NCBI RefSeq assembly: GCF_010747415.1
Contig: NZ_JAAGNZ010000002.1
Span: 1,550,001-1,614,000 of the forward strand
Reading direction: 5' to 3'
DNA: 64,000 nucleotides
Source of the DNA: Spirosoma agri
GTDB taxonomy: Bacteria > Bacteroidota > Bacteroidia > Cytophagales > Spirosomataceae
In this document: one piece after another, positions 22,180 through 31,765 of the stretch
Position numbering within the stretch: the first letter of the stretch is position 1
Layout of the letters: every line of letters begins with the position of its first letter
The notes under the pieces: model-generated
Told to the model about the DNA's origin: nothing
Seen by the model: only the letters and a program-made list of their open reading frames with translations
Databases searched by the model: none
Program-made: the position numbers and the translations under genes

Positions 22180-24810
22180 TTACAACCGGGCACGATCGAT
22201 CTCCGCATCGAGGTTGGTGAAGGCAATCTCACCATCCTGGTTAAGCTCCATTAAGACCACGGACTCTTTTTTGACCGTGCTGGCGAGAATCGCTTTGGAC
22301 AGTTCGTTGAGAACGCGACGTTGCAACACGCGTTTCAGCGGACGGGCACCAAACTGCGGATCGAAACCTTCTTCACCGATTTTGGTAAGCGCTTCTTCCG
22401 TAGCGTCGAGCTGAATGCCATTTTCGGCCAGGCGTTTCTTGATCTCATTGAACTGAATATCCACGATTTTGCGGATGTTAGCCTGCGTCAGCGGCTCGAA
22501 CATCACAATTTCGTCAATCCGGTTCAGGAATTCGGGCCGGATCGTTTGCCGCAGCAACTCCATCACCGCCGACTTCGCTTCTTCCAGAACCAGCGAATGA
22601 TTCCAGCCTTCATCGTCGGCAAACTTCTCCTGAATCAGGTGGCTACCGATGTTCGAAGTCATGATAATGATCGTGTTCTTGAAGTTGGCCACGCGTCCTT
22701 TATTATCGGTCAGACGACCTTCATCAAGTACCTGCAAGAGGATGTTCCAGACATCAGGGTGCGCTTTTTCGATCTCGTCAAGCAAAACCACCGAATAGGG
22801 CTTCCGACGTACGGCTTCGGTCAGCTGACCACCTTCGTCGTAACCAACGTAGCCCGGAGGGGCACCGATCAACCGGCTTACTGCGTGGCGCTCCTGGTAT
22901 TCCGACATATCGATCCGCACCATGGCGTTCTCATCATTGAACAGGTATTCGGCCAGCGTCCGGGCAACTTCTGTTTTACCAACGCCCGTCGTACCAAGGA
23001 AGATAAACGAACCGATAGGCCGTTTGGGATCCTGCATACCGGCCCGGCTCCGACGTACGGCGTCCGCAACAACTTCAATCGCTTCGTGTTGTCCGGCTAC
23101 GCGTTTGCCGAGTACTTTCTCCAGGTTAAGCAGCTTCTCGCGATCACTTTGCAGCATCTTCGACACTGGTATGCCCGTCCATTTGGCAACCACTTCGGCG
23201 ATGTCTTCTGAGGTCACTTCTTCCTGCATCATCCGCTCCGACGCGTTGTTATCCGCATCGTCTTTATCCAGCGTATTGAGTTTTGTTTCGAGTTCCGGAA
23301 TCCGACCGTAACGAATTTCGGCAACTTTACCGTAGTCACCCGCGCGTTCGGCCTGTTCGGCTTCAAAACGAAGTTGATCAAGCTGTTCTTTTAGCGTGCG
23401 CCCTTCATTGACCGACGCTTTCTCGTTTTCCCACTTGGCTTGCAGGCTGTTCCGTTGCTCGCTCAGGTCGGCAATCTGCCTGTTCAACAGGGTTTCTTTT
23501 TCTTTATCGTTTTCCCGCCGAATCGCTTCCCGCTCAATTTCCAGCTGCATAATCCGCCTGTTTAGTTCGTCGAGTTCTTCGGGAACCGAGTCCATTTCCA
23601 GCCGTAGTTTAGCCGCTGCCTCATCCATAAGGTCAATGGCTTTGTCGGGTAGAAAACGGTCAGTGATGTAGCGCGTTGATAGCTCAACGGCGGCAATGAC
23701 CGCATCGTCTTTGATCCGGACACCGTGGTGCAGCTCGTATTTTCCTTTGATACCGCGCAGAATCGAAATGGCATCGGCCATGTCCGGTTCATCCACAACT
23801 ACGGCCTGGAAACGCCGTTCGAGGGCTTTGTCTTTCTCAATGTATTTCTGATACTCTTTCAGCGTAGTGGCACCGATGGTATGGAGTTCACCACGCGACA
23901 GCGCTGGCTTGAGCAGGTTGGCTGCATCCATTGCCCCTTCGCCACCACCCCCGGCACCCACGAGTGTATGAATCTCATCGATGAACAGAATGATCTGTCC
24001 GTCGGAGTCGGTCACTTCTTTAATAACTGCTTTCAGCCGCTCCTCGAACTCGCCTTTGTATTTAGCACCGGCAATGAGCAGCCCCATATCGAGCGAGATA
24101 ATGGTCTTGGTTTTCAGGTTCTCAGGCACGTCGCCCGACACGATGCGTTGGGCAAGTCCCTCAATGATAGCCGTTTTACCAACACCGGGTTCACCGAGCA
24201 GAATCGGGTTGTTTTTGGTCCGACGGCTCAGGATTTGTAGTACCCGCCGAATTTCTTCGTCGCGACCAATAACCGGGTCAATTTTGCCCGACCGTGCCCG
24301 TTCGTTGAGGTTGACGCTATACCGTTCTAACGATTGATATTTTGCTTCTGCGTTTTGGTCTTTCACCGAATTTCCTTTTCTAAGTTCGTTGATTGCTGCT
24401 TTCGTTTGTTTTTCGCCGAAACCAGCATCCTTCAGTAGGGTTGCAATTTGGTCTTTGCCCGCCATAAGGCCCAGCAACATCAACTCGACGCTTACAAATT
24501 CATCGCCGAATTCTTTCGTGTAGTTACTGGCCTTGGCTAAAGCTGTGGTGGTGTCGTTACTCAGGTAAACGCTTCCGTTGCCTCCCGAAACCTTTGGGTA
24601 GGTAGTCAGAATGGCCTGTAACGCGGCAGTGGTATTCTGTATGTTGACGCCAAGTTTTTTGGTGATGAATCCGATAACGTTCTCATCTTCCGACAGGATC
24701 GCCTGGAGCAGGTGACCCGTCTCGATTCCTTGCTGGCCGTTGCCGAGGGCAATTTCAGATGCCTTCTGGACAACTTCCTGTGCTTTTACGGTGTAATTCT
24801 TAAAGTCCAT
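22180..24810 (-). CDS. clpB: ClpB disaggregase
   Basis: An 876-residue AAA+ chaperone, close to the usual 860-880. The Clp N-domain covers about 1-145. NBD1 has Walker A GEPGVGKTAI (about 205-215) and Walker B IILFIDEIHTLVG. The coiled middle domain is at about 400-530 (many Glu/Arg/Leu). NBD2 has GTTGVGKTEV and VVLLDEIEKAHPDVWN. The middle domain marks it as ClpB rather than ClpA/C. It extracts and refolds aggregated proteins with DnaK. It is transcribed alone, with its own terminator; no heat-shock box was recognised upstream. Confidence 0.97.
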   Translation of the reverse strand: MDFKNYTVKAQEVVQKASEIALGNGQQGIETGHLLQAILSEDENVIGFITKKLGVNIQNTTAALQAILTTYPKVSGGNGSVYLSNDTTTALAKASNYTKEFGDEFVSVELMLLGLMAGKDQIATLLKDAGFGEKQTKAAINELRKGNSVKDQNAEAKYQSLERYSVNLNERARSGKIDPVIGRDEEIRRVLQILSRRTKNNPILLGEPGVGKTAIIEGLAQRIVSGDVPENLKTKTIISLDMGLLIAGAKYKGEFEERLKAVIKEVTDSDGQIILFIDEIHTLVGAGGGGEGAMDAANLLKPALSRGELHTIGATTLKEYQKYIEKDKALERRFQAVVVDEPDMADAISILRGIKGKYELHHGVRIKDDAVIAAVELSTRYITDRFLPDKAIDLMDEAAAKLRLEMDSVPEELDELNRRIMQLEIEREAIRRENDKEKETLLNRQIADLSEQRNSLQAKWENEKASVNEGRTLKEQLDQLRFEAEQAERAGDYGKVAEIRYGRIPELETKLNTLDKDDADNNASERMMQEEVTSEDIAEVVAKWTGIPVSKMLQSDREKLLNLEKVLGKRVAGQHEAIEVVADAVRRSRAGMQDPKRPIGSFIFLGTTGVGKTEVARTLAEYLFNDENAMVRIDMSEYQERHAVSRLIGAPPGYVGYDEGGQLTEAVRRKPYSVVLLDEIEKAHPDVWNILLQVLDEGRLTDNKGRVANFKNTIIIMTSNIGSHLIQEKFADDEGWNHSLVLEEAKSAVMELLRQTIRPEFLNRIDEIVMFEPLTQANIRKIVDIQFNEIKKRLAENGIQLDATEEALTKIGEEGFDPQFGARPLKRVLQRRVLNELSKAILASTVKKESVVLMELNQDGEIAFTNLDAEIDRARL

Positions 24811-24938
24811 GACAGTGAAGGATTAGGTTATTACTGTATGACTATACGTTAACAAAACACAGGCCGCAGTAGTTTTTCGGTCATTTTGGCGGGAGTTTGC
24901 TAATTTATAGCATTAATTGCGCCATATTGTCTCATAGT

Positions 24939-25362
24939 ATGCATTCATTCAAGATATCAGACGAGTACAATCAGCAGTTTGTATTTGTTACTCAGACAGA
25001 TGACGAAAACTGGTTGCCGTCTTACAACTTTGATATAGAAATTTGTACGAAGAAAGTACACATCTTCAGTAAACGTGTATGGTTTGACGATAAGGAACAT
25101 AACAGTTTTTGTAAGTCAATTGGAAAATCTGGATGCGACGAGAACGGGGTTCGCTCAGCTACCATCATTTTTTGATGAGCAATTTTTAATGCAACTCAAG
25201 ACGATTAGCGCAAATGGACATATCGCTGTTGCCATAAAATACGACGATGGGAACGATCTGTATGACTTTGGCTTTCGTGAGGGTTTAGCCATTTATTTTG
25301 AGATAGACTCTACTCAGCTTTATGCGCTTAGAAATTACTTCATGAGGGCAATGATGCGCTAA
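24939..25362 (+). pseudogene. Frameshifted hypothetical gene (about 140 aa if repaired)
   Basis: Two overlapping frames look like one gene broken by an extra base. The first starts MHSFKISDEYNQQFVFVTQ and reads KEHNSF near 25110. Deleting one T from the TTTTT run at about 25108-25112 joins it to FVSQLENLDATRTGFAQL, which ends ALRNYFMRAMMR. The joined product has no family I recognise. Either the gene is decaying, or the run is a sequencing error, or slippage is used. It lies between clpB and a toxin-antitoxin pair. Confidence 0.6.
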
Positions 25363-25465
25363 CGGCCGGTAGTAAGTCAGCAACCCGTTTGTAGGTAGTG
25401 CGTAAGAGTTAATTTTAATACCAACTGATTCATTTTTTTTGTCAGAAATAACGCGACCGTATATA

Positions 25466-25669
25466 ATGCTTACATCCATCAGAGGCACCTACGAAGACGG
25501 CCAGATTACGCTGGACGAGCAACCTCCCGTAACACGCAAAGCTCGCGTGATCGTGACAATTCTGGATGAAGTCGCCAAGCCAGTAATTCAGTTTGGCCGT
25601 ATGAAAGATAATTTCTGGATGACAGATACCTTCAACGATCCAATTGATGATTTGAATGATTATATGTAA
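25466..25669 (+). CDS. Antitoxin of a PIN toxin pair (DUF2281/AbrB-like)
   Basis: A 67-residue protein starting MLTSIRGTYEDGQITLDEQP, a beta-rich swapped-hairpin-like N-terminus followed by an acidic C-terminal tail (MTDTFNDPIDDLNDYM). This layout is common among small antitoxins whose tail blocks a VapC active site. A TTG nine codons upstream is less likely than the ATG at 25466. Its stop overlaps the toxin start (TAATG). Confidence 0.75.
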   Translation: MLTSIRGTYEDGQITLDEQPPVTRKARVIVTILDEVAKPVIQFGRMKDNFWMTDTFNDPIDDLNDYM

Positions 25670-26064
25670 TGCAAATCTTACTGGATACGCAGGCAATCAT
25701 TCGGTCACTTGAAGACGGAAACAAAATTACATCGAAGGCGCAGGACGCCATGCTGTCGGCCGATGCGGTCTTTGTTAGTCCTATAAGTTTCTACGAGTTA
25801 GCGATCAAACTTCGTATTGGTCGGGATATAGGCTCTAAGCGACCATTGGATGATATCATTACCGAATCGTTGGCATCTGGCTTTCAGTGGTTACCATTGC
25901 AACGTCATCACGTAGCGGCTTACCAGCAAATACTACTTTTTGACAATCACCGCGATCCTTTCGATCGAATGATGCTGGCAATAGCATTGGCTGAAGGCTT
26001 GACTGTTGTTTCTGCGGACCATAATTTCCCACTTTACAACGATTTGGTTGACATACTGTGGTAA
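25669..26064 (+). CDS. PIN-domain toxin (VapC family)
   Basis: A 131-residue PIN nuclease: LLDTQAIIRSL supplies the first Asp, SPISFYELAIKL the Glu, DPFDRMMLAIALAEG the next acidic residue and SADHNF the last. This is the PIN subgroup common in Cyanobacteria and Bacteroidota type II modules. Translation is coupled to the antitoxin through a one-base overlap. Confidence 0.9.
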   Translation: MQILLDTQAIIRSLEDGNKITSKAQDAMLSADAVFVSPISFYELAIKLRIGRDIGSKRPLDDIITESLASGFQWLPLQRHHVAAYQQILLFDNHRDPFDRMMLAIALAEGLTVVSADHNFPLYNDLVDILW

Positions 26065-26200
26065 ACGCAGTACTTACCACCTATAGCGTCTGCCTGGCTA
26101 CAGCCCTCACGTATGAATTAGCTAAGATAGAGTTGTTTGGACGAAATTAGGACAAAGAGGTAGGCTCGCCAGGCTAGTTAAGCTGAATGATAGCCATTAC

Positions 26201-26238
26201 AACACAAAAGCCGCCCTGTGAAGAGCGGCTTTTGTGTT
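26201..26238. terminator. Bidirectional terminator
   Basis: AACACAAAAGCCGC (26201-26214) and GCGGCTTTTGTGTT (26225-26238) form a 14-bp perfect stem with a 10-base loop between convergent genes. T-rich arms serve both directions. Confidence 0.85.
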
Positions 26239-26250
26239 GTCTGAACGGAC

Positions 26251-27198
26251 TTAATCTAATCCTTCGGCCTCTATGGGCTTCATCCGTTCGCGAACGATCT
26301 CGGCCTGATGCGGCTCTGACGTTTCGATGCCTTCGGTAATTACCTCGGCCTCCGCGTCGTGAACGATGATTTTGTCGTACTCCTTAAACTTGCCTCTGGG
26401 GAGCCAGTAGGCCAATAGACCTACATAAACGGCTGCCAGACTTGCAGCTGTCCAGCCAACAACTGGTTTGTTCCACTGCCGGTTCGCAATACCACCGAAA
26501 GCCGCTACGAACGGAACCATATACCATGGGTCGTTGAGTTGTCGGGCGATCAGATAGCCAGCTCCGGCTGTAGCGCCCAGAATACCGGCGGCAACGGGCT
26601 CGTCACGTTCCTCGTCGCGCTCCCACCAGCCGAGCGTGAGCAGCGTGTTGGGCGTACCAACAACGGTTGCTGCCGTTAGCCAACCCGCGTAAAGACTGAC
26701 TGGAATCCGAAGGTATTTTTCGGGTGTGGGTACGTCGGTTTTGCCGATTTCCAGACTCTGATGTAAAGCCAGTGCCGCCGGTAAATTGAACTTGGTCGTC
26801 AGGTCGGAGATGACAATGCTCTGTGGATCGTTCTGCGAAAAGAAACGACCAAAAATGGCATTGCAGGTCAGGCTTGTCCACCACCACGGAAGCGCCTTCT
26901 GGTAACGCGGATTAAACACCTGTGACGGCAATGCCTGATGAACCAACAGAGCGCCCAGTCCGGTGTAAATCGTTGACCAGACGACGCCAAACGCCCAGCC
27001 AGCCGGAACGATCAGGTTCTTTTCGAAAACGTGTTGATATTCGACCGGAACGTCATACTCGTGATCTGAATCGTCCGGGTCTTCCTGCTGACGCTGGCGG
27101 CTCTGCTGGCGGGACTGACTGCTCGAAAGCGTTGTGTAAAGAATACTACCGACAGCGAACACGGTTGTCGCAATACGCCAAAATGATGAGTTTTTCAT
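26251..27198 (-). CDS. Polytopic membrane protein, TspO/MBR-like
   Basis: A 315-residue protein with an N-terminal membrane segment, a Gln/Arg-rich stretch (QQSRQRQQEDPDDSDHEYD) and then several Trp-rich membrane segments. IVPAGWAFGVVWSTIYTGLG resembles the first helix of TspO (tryptophan-rich sensory) proteins, and WWWTSLTCNAIFGRFF fits the second. It is twice the usual TspO length (about 150-160), with a charged C-terminal tail. I use the ATG at 27198 (MKNSSFWRIATTV). Function is not established beyond family resemblance. It is followed downstream on the plus side by a terminator. Confidence 0.6.
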   Translation of the reverse strand: MKNSSFWRIATTVFAVGSILYTTLSSSQSRQQSRQRQQEDPDDSDHEYDVPVEYQHVFEKNLIVPAGWAFGVVWSTIYTGLGALLVHQALPSQVFNPRYQKALPWWWTSLTCNAIFGRFFSQNDPQSIVISDLTTKFNLPAALALHQSLEIGKTDVPTPEKYLRIPVSLYAGWLTAATVVGTPNTLLTLGWWERDEERDEPVAAGILGATAGAGYLIARQLNDPWYMVPFVAAFGGIANRQWNKPVVGWTAASLAAVYVGLLAYWLPRGKFKEYDKIIVHDAEAEVITEGIETSEPHQAEIVRERMKPIEAEGLD

Positions 27199-27270
27199 GA
27201 CAAATCTAGGATTGGGAGGGTGTGCCGACATCGCTTCCAGTGAAGACTTCGGCGCACCCAATCAATGAGA

Positions 27271-28344
27271 TCAGGCGACTAGTTCCTCTTCTGCTTTTTT
27301 CGCTTTGGGAGCAAGCTCTTCGGCTTTTGATTTTGCATTCTGATAGACATCGGCAACCGTGTCCAATACAGACGATAGTGCGTCAGAAATGGCATTGCCT
27401 GCTGACTTTGCTTTATACCGGTAGCGGGCTTTGTCGTAGACACTGGTGTTGTTATAGGCCACGGTCAGCGCAACACCCGCCAGTACCGCAATGCCGAAAC
27501 CGATTCCCCAGGCTAGCTTGGGTGACATATCGTTGTCTGCATCCGGTTCCGGCTTCGGTAACATTTTGCTGTGCATAAGCGAAGCCAGCGCTTCCTGTGG
27601 CGCTACATAAGCAAGCACCTCGTATGATTTATTCTTCAGTCCGCCTGGAACAATTTTCGGTTTGCCGGCCATCAATGCCTCATAACCGTCTTTCGCGACC
27701 ATAACGGGGTCTTGTACTTCGTCAGTCACTTTGGCGTTCTGTGCGCCCGCTTTGTTGAAAAAGTCGGTGTCGGTCGCGTTTGGCAACAGCGCGGTGATGG
27801 TCACATTCGTATCTTTCAACTCGTTGACCAGTGACTGCGTGAAGTTGTACACGTACGCTTTCGTTCCGGCGTAAACCGCCATCAGCGGAGAAGGCGTGAT
27901 GGACAATAAAGAAGCCAGATTCAGGATTTTCCCTTCATTACGAGCCAGCATGTCGTACAGAAACAGTTTGGTCATTTGGGTCAGGGCCAGCACGTTGAGG
28001 TGAATCATGGCTTTTTCACGTTCCCAATCGGTATCGGTCGCGAATAGACCGTAGAGTCCTACACCCGCATCATTGACCAATACATTGACCGTTATATCTT
28101 TGGCTTTAACCTGATTGTAGACGTCCTGAGCGGCATCTTCTTCTGACAGGTTCTTTTTGATGACGGTTACCTGCTGCGTACCGTAATTACCTTTGAAGAC
28201 TTCCGCCAGACGATCCAGCGTATCGTCGCTACGACCAACTAATACCAAATTATACCCATCCTGCGCGAAAAGTTTGGCAAGTTCCTGACCGATTCCACTA
28301 GAAGCTCCGGTGATCAGAGCGGTTTTTCCTGTTACTGAATTCAT
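27271..28344 (-). CDS. Short-chain dehydrogenase with C-terminal membrane anchor
   Basis: A 357-residue protein. Residues about 1-260 are a classical SDR: TGASSGIGQELAKLF (NAD(P) site), NDAGVGLYG, and the catalytic Ser plus YAGTKAYVYNF (Tyr-x3-Lys). It continues with a membrane helix (LAWGIGFGIAVLAGVALTV, about 278-297) and an Ala/Lys-rich amphipathic tail. It is a paralogue of the SDR at 29207, and the two flank a DUF4136 lipoprotein. Substrate unknown; the anchor suggests a membrane-associated substrate. Confidence 0.88.
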   Translation of the reverse strand: MNSVTGKTALITGASSGIGQELAKLFAQDGYNLVLVGRSDDTLDRLAEVFKGNYGTQQVTVIKKNLSEEDAAQDVYNQVKAKDITVNVLVNDAGVGLYGLFATDTDWEREKAMIHLNVLALTQMTKLFLYDMLARNEGKILNLASLLSITPSPLMAVYAGTKAYVYNFTQSLVNELKDTNVTITALLPNATDTDFFNKAGAQNAKVTDEVQDPVMVAKDGYEALMAGKPKIVPGGLKNKSYEVLAYVAPQEALASLMHSKMLPKPEPDADNDMSPKLAWGIGFGIAVLAGVALTVAYNNTSVYDKARYRYKAKSAGNAISDALSSVLDTVADVYQNAKSKAEELAPKAKKAEEELVA

Positions 28345-28536
28345 AACGTTCGACTGGTTAGTGAGTAACCTAGTGAACTACGGTGGCTGAAAGTTGTTTT
28401 GATTCTCCGGTGTTTATCGATGGCGGGAAACAACTCGAACTAGTAGTTTTTCTAACTTTTTTGACGAGGTTTCGGGAGCCATTCATCGCAGGATCGTTGT
28501 GAAGAAGGGCGTCTGTTTCACGCTCAACCAACTACC

Positions 28537-29094
28537 ATGAAGACTAGTATGAAGACGTATGTAGTGGCTCTTATGCTGATGGGTCTGTTGTTCGCGGGCT
28601 GTTCGCCGTATCGGATCATCCGGAATCAAACCGATCAGTCAGCAACCTGGTCGGCATACCGAACGTTTGCCTTCGTCGATACCAATCGCATCGACCCTAC
28701 GCCCCGCGACGCTTATCAGGCGACGGTTGAGGAAATAAAACGAGCTGTAGCTGCCGAATTAGCCAATCGCGGTTACCAGCCAACGAAGGACAATCCTGAT
28801 TTGCTGGTCAACATTGGCGCGGTGATAAGCGAAAAAACACAAACGCGCCAAACAACGATCAACGAAGCACCCCTCTATACCGGGCAACGGCGGTATCAGT
28901 GGCGCAGCCAGGAAGTGCCGGTTGGTACCTATCAGCAAGGAACGGTCAGCTTGCATATCGTTGATGCCCAGCGCGATGCGCTCATCTGGGATGTAGCGGT
29001 GTCGAGTGTGGTTAACCGCAAGCAGGTGACGCCCGTACAGATTGGGGAAGCTATCCGTAACGTTTTTGCTAAATTTCCCGGAAAGCGTTCCTAA
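28537..29094 (+). CDS. DUF4136 lipoprotein
   Basis: A 185-residue lipoprotein. The signal peptide ends in the lipobox LLFAGC (Cys near residue 22). The body begins with the DUF4136 pattern (WSAYRTFAFVDTN) and continues EIKRAVAAELANRGYQP, DLLVNIGAVI and LHIVDAQRDALIWDVAVSS. Proteins of this family are small envelope lipoproteins of unknown function. A second in-frame ATG four codons in is also possible as start. Confidence 0.85.
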   Translation: MKTSMKTYVVALMLMGLLFAGCSPYRIIRNQTDQSATWSAYRTFAFVDTNRIDPTPRDAYQATVEEIKRAVAAELANRGYQPTKDNPDLLVNIGAVISEKTQTRQTTINEAPLYTGQRRYQWRSQEVPVGTYQQGTVSLHIVDAQRDALIWDVAVSSVVNRKQVTPVQIGEAIRNVFAKFPGKRS

Positions 29095-29107
29095 CTAAAA
29101 TTACGCG

Positions 29108-29189
29108 GAATGGCCCACAGAGGCACAACGAGCACAGAGGTTTAAACTACGGTAAATCTCGGTATTCGTTGTGCCTCTGTGGGCCATTC
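29108..29189. repeat. 24-bp perfect inverted repeat with CACAGAGG motifs
   Basis: Arms 29108-29131 and 29166-29189 are exact reverse complements containing CCCACAGAGGCACAACGA; the 34-base loop opens with another CACAGAGG. Located between convergent genes. Too long and T-poor for a plain terminator. It resembles dispersed 'CACAGAGGCACAGAG' repeats known from several bacterial genomes (memory, not searched). Confidence 0.8.
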
Positions 29190-29206
29190 GTAATCGGCCA
29201 ATTCGG

Positions 29207-30277
29207 TTAAGCTATTGCTCTTTCTACTTTCGATTTGGCACCAGCAACTGTACTGCTTACCGAATCAGCGACGGATTTAACGGCGTCTTTCGCTGAATCG
29301 ACAGCCTGTCCGGCTTTATACCGATAGCGTGCCCGATCAATCACGTTGCCCAGTTTTACCCCTTCAGTCCAGCCGTTGTGGTTTTTGTATTTCGAGGCAA
29401 TCACAATACCCGCCAGGGCAACAGCCGCGATGCCGATACCGATGGCCAGTGCCGATGATTTCTTCTCCGATTCCGCTTCGGCCACGCTCTTCATCTGCGA
29501 CCGAGCCGCCTGACTTACCACTGAGTCGGGCAGGACGCGGAAAGCCGCAGCCTGCATCTTCGTCGAGAAACCAGCAATTACTTTGTCTTTGCCTTTTAGC
29601 AGTGCTTCGTAACCTTCCTTCGCTACGTCAGCCGGGTCCATGGAACGCGCCGTTTCCTGAGCAACCGTGTTTGACGCACCGGCTTTGTTAAAGAAATCCG
29701 TATCAGTGGCGGGTGGCATCAGGACGGTGATCGTGATGTCGGTGTCGTTTATTTCGTTGCGTAGCGCTTCCGAAAATGAATAGATAAACGACTTGGTTGC
29801 CCCGTAAACCGCCATGAGTGGGTTAGGCATGATGGAGGCAATGGAACCAAGCATCAGGATTTTGCCCTCGTTGCGCTGCACCATATCGTTCAGGAACAGC
29901 TTCGTCAGATGAACCAGCGCGGTCAGATTGACCTGGATAACGTTCAGTTCTTTTTGCAGATCCGTTTCGGTCGCGAATTTGCCATACTCGCCAAAACCCG
30001 CGTTGTTGACAAGGGTGTTGACGGTTATATTTTGCCGACTCACTTCGTCATAGATCTCCTGAGGAGCCGCCGGATTGGACAGGTCTTTTTCAATAACCGT
30101 TACTGACGAGGTGCCGAACTGCTGCTTAAACTTGTCGGCCAGATCCTGTAGCTTGTCTTCGCTACGGGCAACCAGTACCAGATTATACCCGTCCTTAGCG
30201 AACAGGGTCGCCAGTTCCCGGCCTATGCCACTTGATGCGCCCGTAATGAGCGCTGTTTTTCCTACTTCGGTTGTCAT
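29207..30277 (-). CDS. Short-chain dehydrogenase with C-terminal membrane anchor (paralogue)
   Basis: A 356-residue paralogue of the protein at 27271: TGASSGIGRELATLF, NNAGFGEYGKF, catalytic YGATKSFIYSF. A membrane helix (AIGIGIAAVALAGIVIAS) follows near 285-305, then a tail rich in Ala, Lys and Val (DSAKDAVKSVADSVSSTVAG) like a LEA/apolipoprotein amphipathic helix. Both SDRs share the RARYRYKA motif before the tail, so the tail is a conserved part of the protein. Confidence 0.88.
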   Translation of the reverse strand: MTTEVGKTALITGASSGIGRELATLFAKDGYNLVLVARSEDKLQDLADKFKQQFGTSSVTVIEKDLSNPAAPQEIYDEVSRQNITVNTLVNNAGFGEYGKFATETDLQKELNVIQVNLTALVHLTKLFLNDMVQRNEGKILMLGSIASIMPNPLMAVYGATKSFIYSFSEALRNEINDTDITITVLMPPATDTDFFNKAGASNTVAQETARSMDPADVAKEGYEALLKGKDKVIAGFSTKMQAAAFRVLPDSVVSQAARSQMKSVAEAESEKKSSALAIGIGIAAVALAGIVIASKYKNHNGWTEGVKLGNVIDRARYRYKAGQAVDSAKDAVKSVADSVSSTVAGAKSKVERAIA

Positions 30278-30400
30278 ACCCGTTGAGTAAATTGATTAGG
30301 TTTCGTTTACTCAACCCGGCAGATATGAAGTTGTTTGATGACTGAGCTGTTGGACCAACGGCTTAGTCATGTGTACGAACGACCCGTTGGCCGGAATCAC

Positions 30401-31765
30401 TTATTTGACAACAACTTTCACAATGATCTTGCGGAGCGTTGGCTTTGGCACGGCGGATGTATCGTTTCGGGCGACACCCGTGCCTCGGCCAAGGGCATCA
30501 ATCCGCAAAAAATCAATACCGGAGGTCATCAGTTGCTGCTTGATCTGGTTGACCCGCTTGAAGGATAAACTTTTATTGGTGATGCCTCTCTGCGCATCGT
30601 TCGCATAGCCGACAAGCTGGATCTGAAGCTGCGGGTGTGTTTTCAATAAGGTCGCTAATTCACCGACTACGGCCTGAGAACCAGCCGTCATCGATAGCGA
30701 GCCAGGGTAATAAGCAAGGCCCGCCAATGGAAATGCTCGTCCTTTGGGCAGGGCTGGATTGCTGAGGTAAGGCGTCATCTGCTGGGTCAGATTACCAGCC
30801 AGAGCACCTGGTTGAGCTGCTAAGGCGGCTGTCGTAGCAACGGGTATGGTCGCCTTGGGCTTCGGCTTCGCTGTCGTATCGATGGGGACCGCCAGCGACC
30901 GGGTGACGGTGTCAGCCTGAATGGTGTCGCCCGTGATCGTGGTTACATCACTGGCCTGTTCGGAGGTAGACGAATGATTTATGGTGTTCTGATACACGTA
31001 ATAAATCACAACGGCGAGAAGCCCGGCGATCAGCAGCCCCATTCCCCATTTCGTTAGCGCCCCGCTGTCAGTATCCGAATCGTCGACAGGATCGTAGTTA
31101 ATAGATGGGCGGGTAACGGTAGTGGTCGACCGTGATGCCGGACTGGACGTGGTAGCGAATGAACGTCCGGGCGCTTCGGCTGTATTGCGCCGTGCCGGAA
31201 CAGCCAGACCGCTCATAATTTGCTGAAGACCAACTTTCTCAACGAGTCGGGGAAGAAAATCTTCAGGAACCGTAGTGACAAAGGCGTCCCGTTCGGCGAA
31301 GAGCGAAGAGGCTAATCCATCAGCGTCCAGTTTCTTGTCTTTTACCTGCTTGCCCAGGACATGCAGGACGATAGAACTGGTTAGACCGAGCAACGAGATC
31401 GCCGACGAATTACGAATACCAGCATAACTGGAAATCATGCTGCCAATGGAGCTTTTCATGGCTGGCAGCAGATGACTGATCACTTCGTCGCCCTGGTTGA
31501 TGAGCGCATAGGTTTGCGTGGCATCCTTTAAAACGTTGGCTAGATTGTCAGTCAGAGAACCGTCGTAACGGCCTTTCTGAATATGATTAAAAAGCTGATT
31601 AACACCTATTTCGGTCGTGGTCCGTTTCATCAGTCCACCCACGATCGTATAAACAAGACCATTGACGGCTCTGTTTGTCTTTTCGGTCGGCTCGTCAATA
31701 TAGGCCGCAATACGCGTCAGGACGTCCGGATTCAATACTTCAGTTAACGTGGCAAACAAATTCAT
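30401..31765 (-). CDS. DUF937 - transmembrane - OmpA-like protein
   Basis: A 454-residue protein. An N-terminal DUF937-like helical region (about 1-190; MNLFATLTEVLNPDVL) leads to a Ser/Thr-rich linker and a membrane helix (LLIAGLLAVVIYYVY, about 240-257). A Pro/Ala/Thr linker and a C-terminal OmpA-like peptidoglycan-binding domain (about 345-454; LATLLKTHPQLQIQLVGYANDAQ, SFKRVNQIKQQLMTSGI) complete it. The usual OmpA Asp of NxxLSxxRA is only partly kept. It probably tethers an inner-membrane protein to peptidoglycan. Confidence 0.8.
   Translation of the reverse strand: MNLFATLTEVLNPDVLTRIAAYIDEPTEKTNRAVNGLVYTIVGGLMKRTTTEIGVNQLFNHIQKGRYDGSLTDNLANVLKDATQTYALINQGDEVISHLLPAMKSSIGSMISSYAGIRNSSAISLLGLTSSIVLHVLGKQVKDKKLDADGLASSLFAERDAFVTTVPEDFLPRLVEKVGLQQIMSGLAVPARRNTAEAPGRSFATTSSPASRSTTTVTRPSINYDPVDDSDTDSGALTKWGMGLLIAGLLAVVIYYVYQNTINHSSTSEQASDVTTITGDTIQADTVTRSLAVPIDTTAKPKPKATIPVATTAALAAQPGALAGNLTQQMTPYLSNPALPKGRAFPLAGLAYYPGSLSMTAGSQAVVGELATLLKTHPQLQIQLVGYANDAQRGITNKSLSFKRVNQIKQQLMTSGIDFLRIDALGRGTGVARNDTSAVPKPTLRKIIVKVVVK

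Noticed and set aside
22321..23211. Plus-strand 296-codon frame inside clpB
   Set aside because: Antisense of a highly conserved gene and rich in unlikely His/Phe content.
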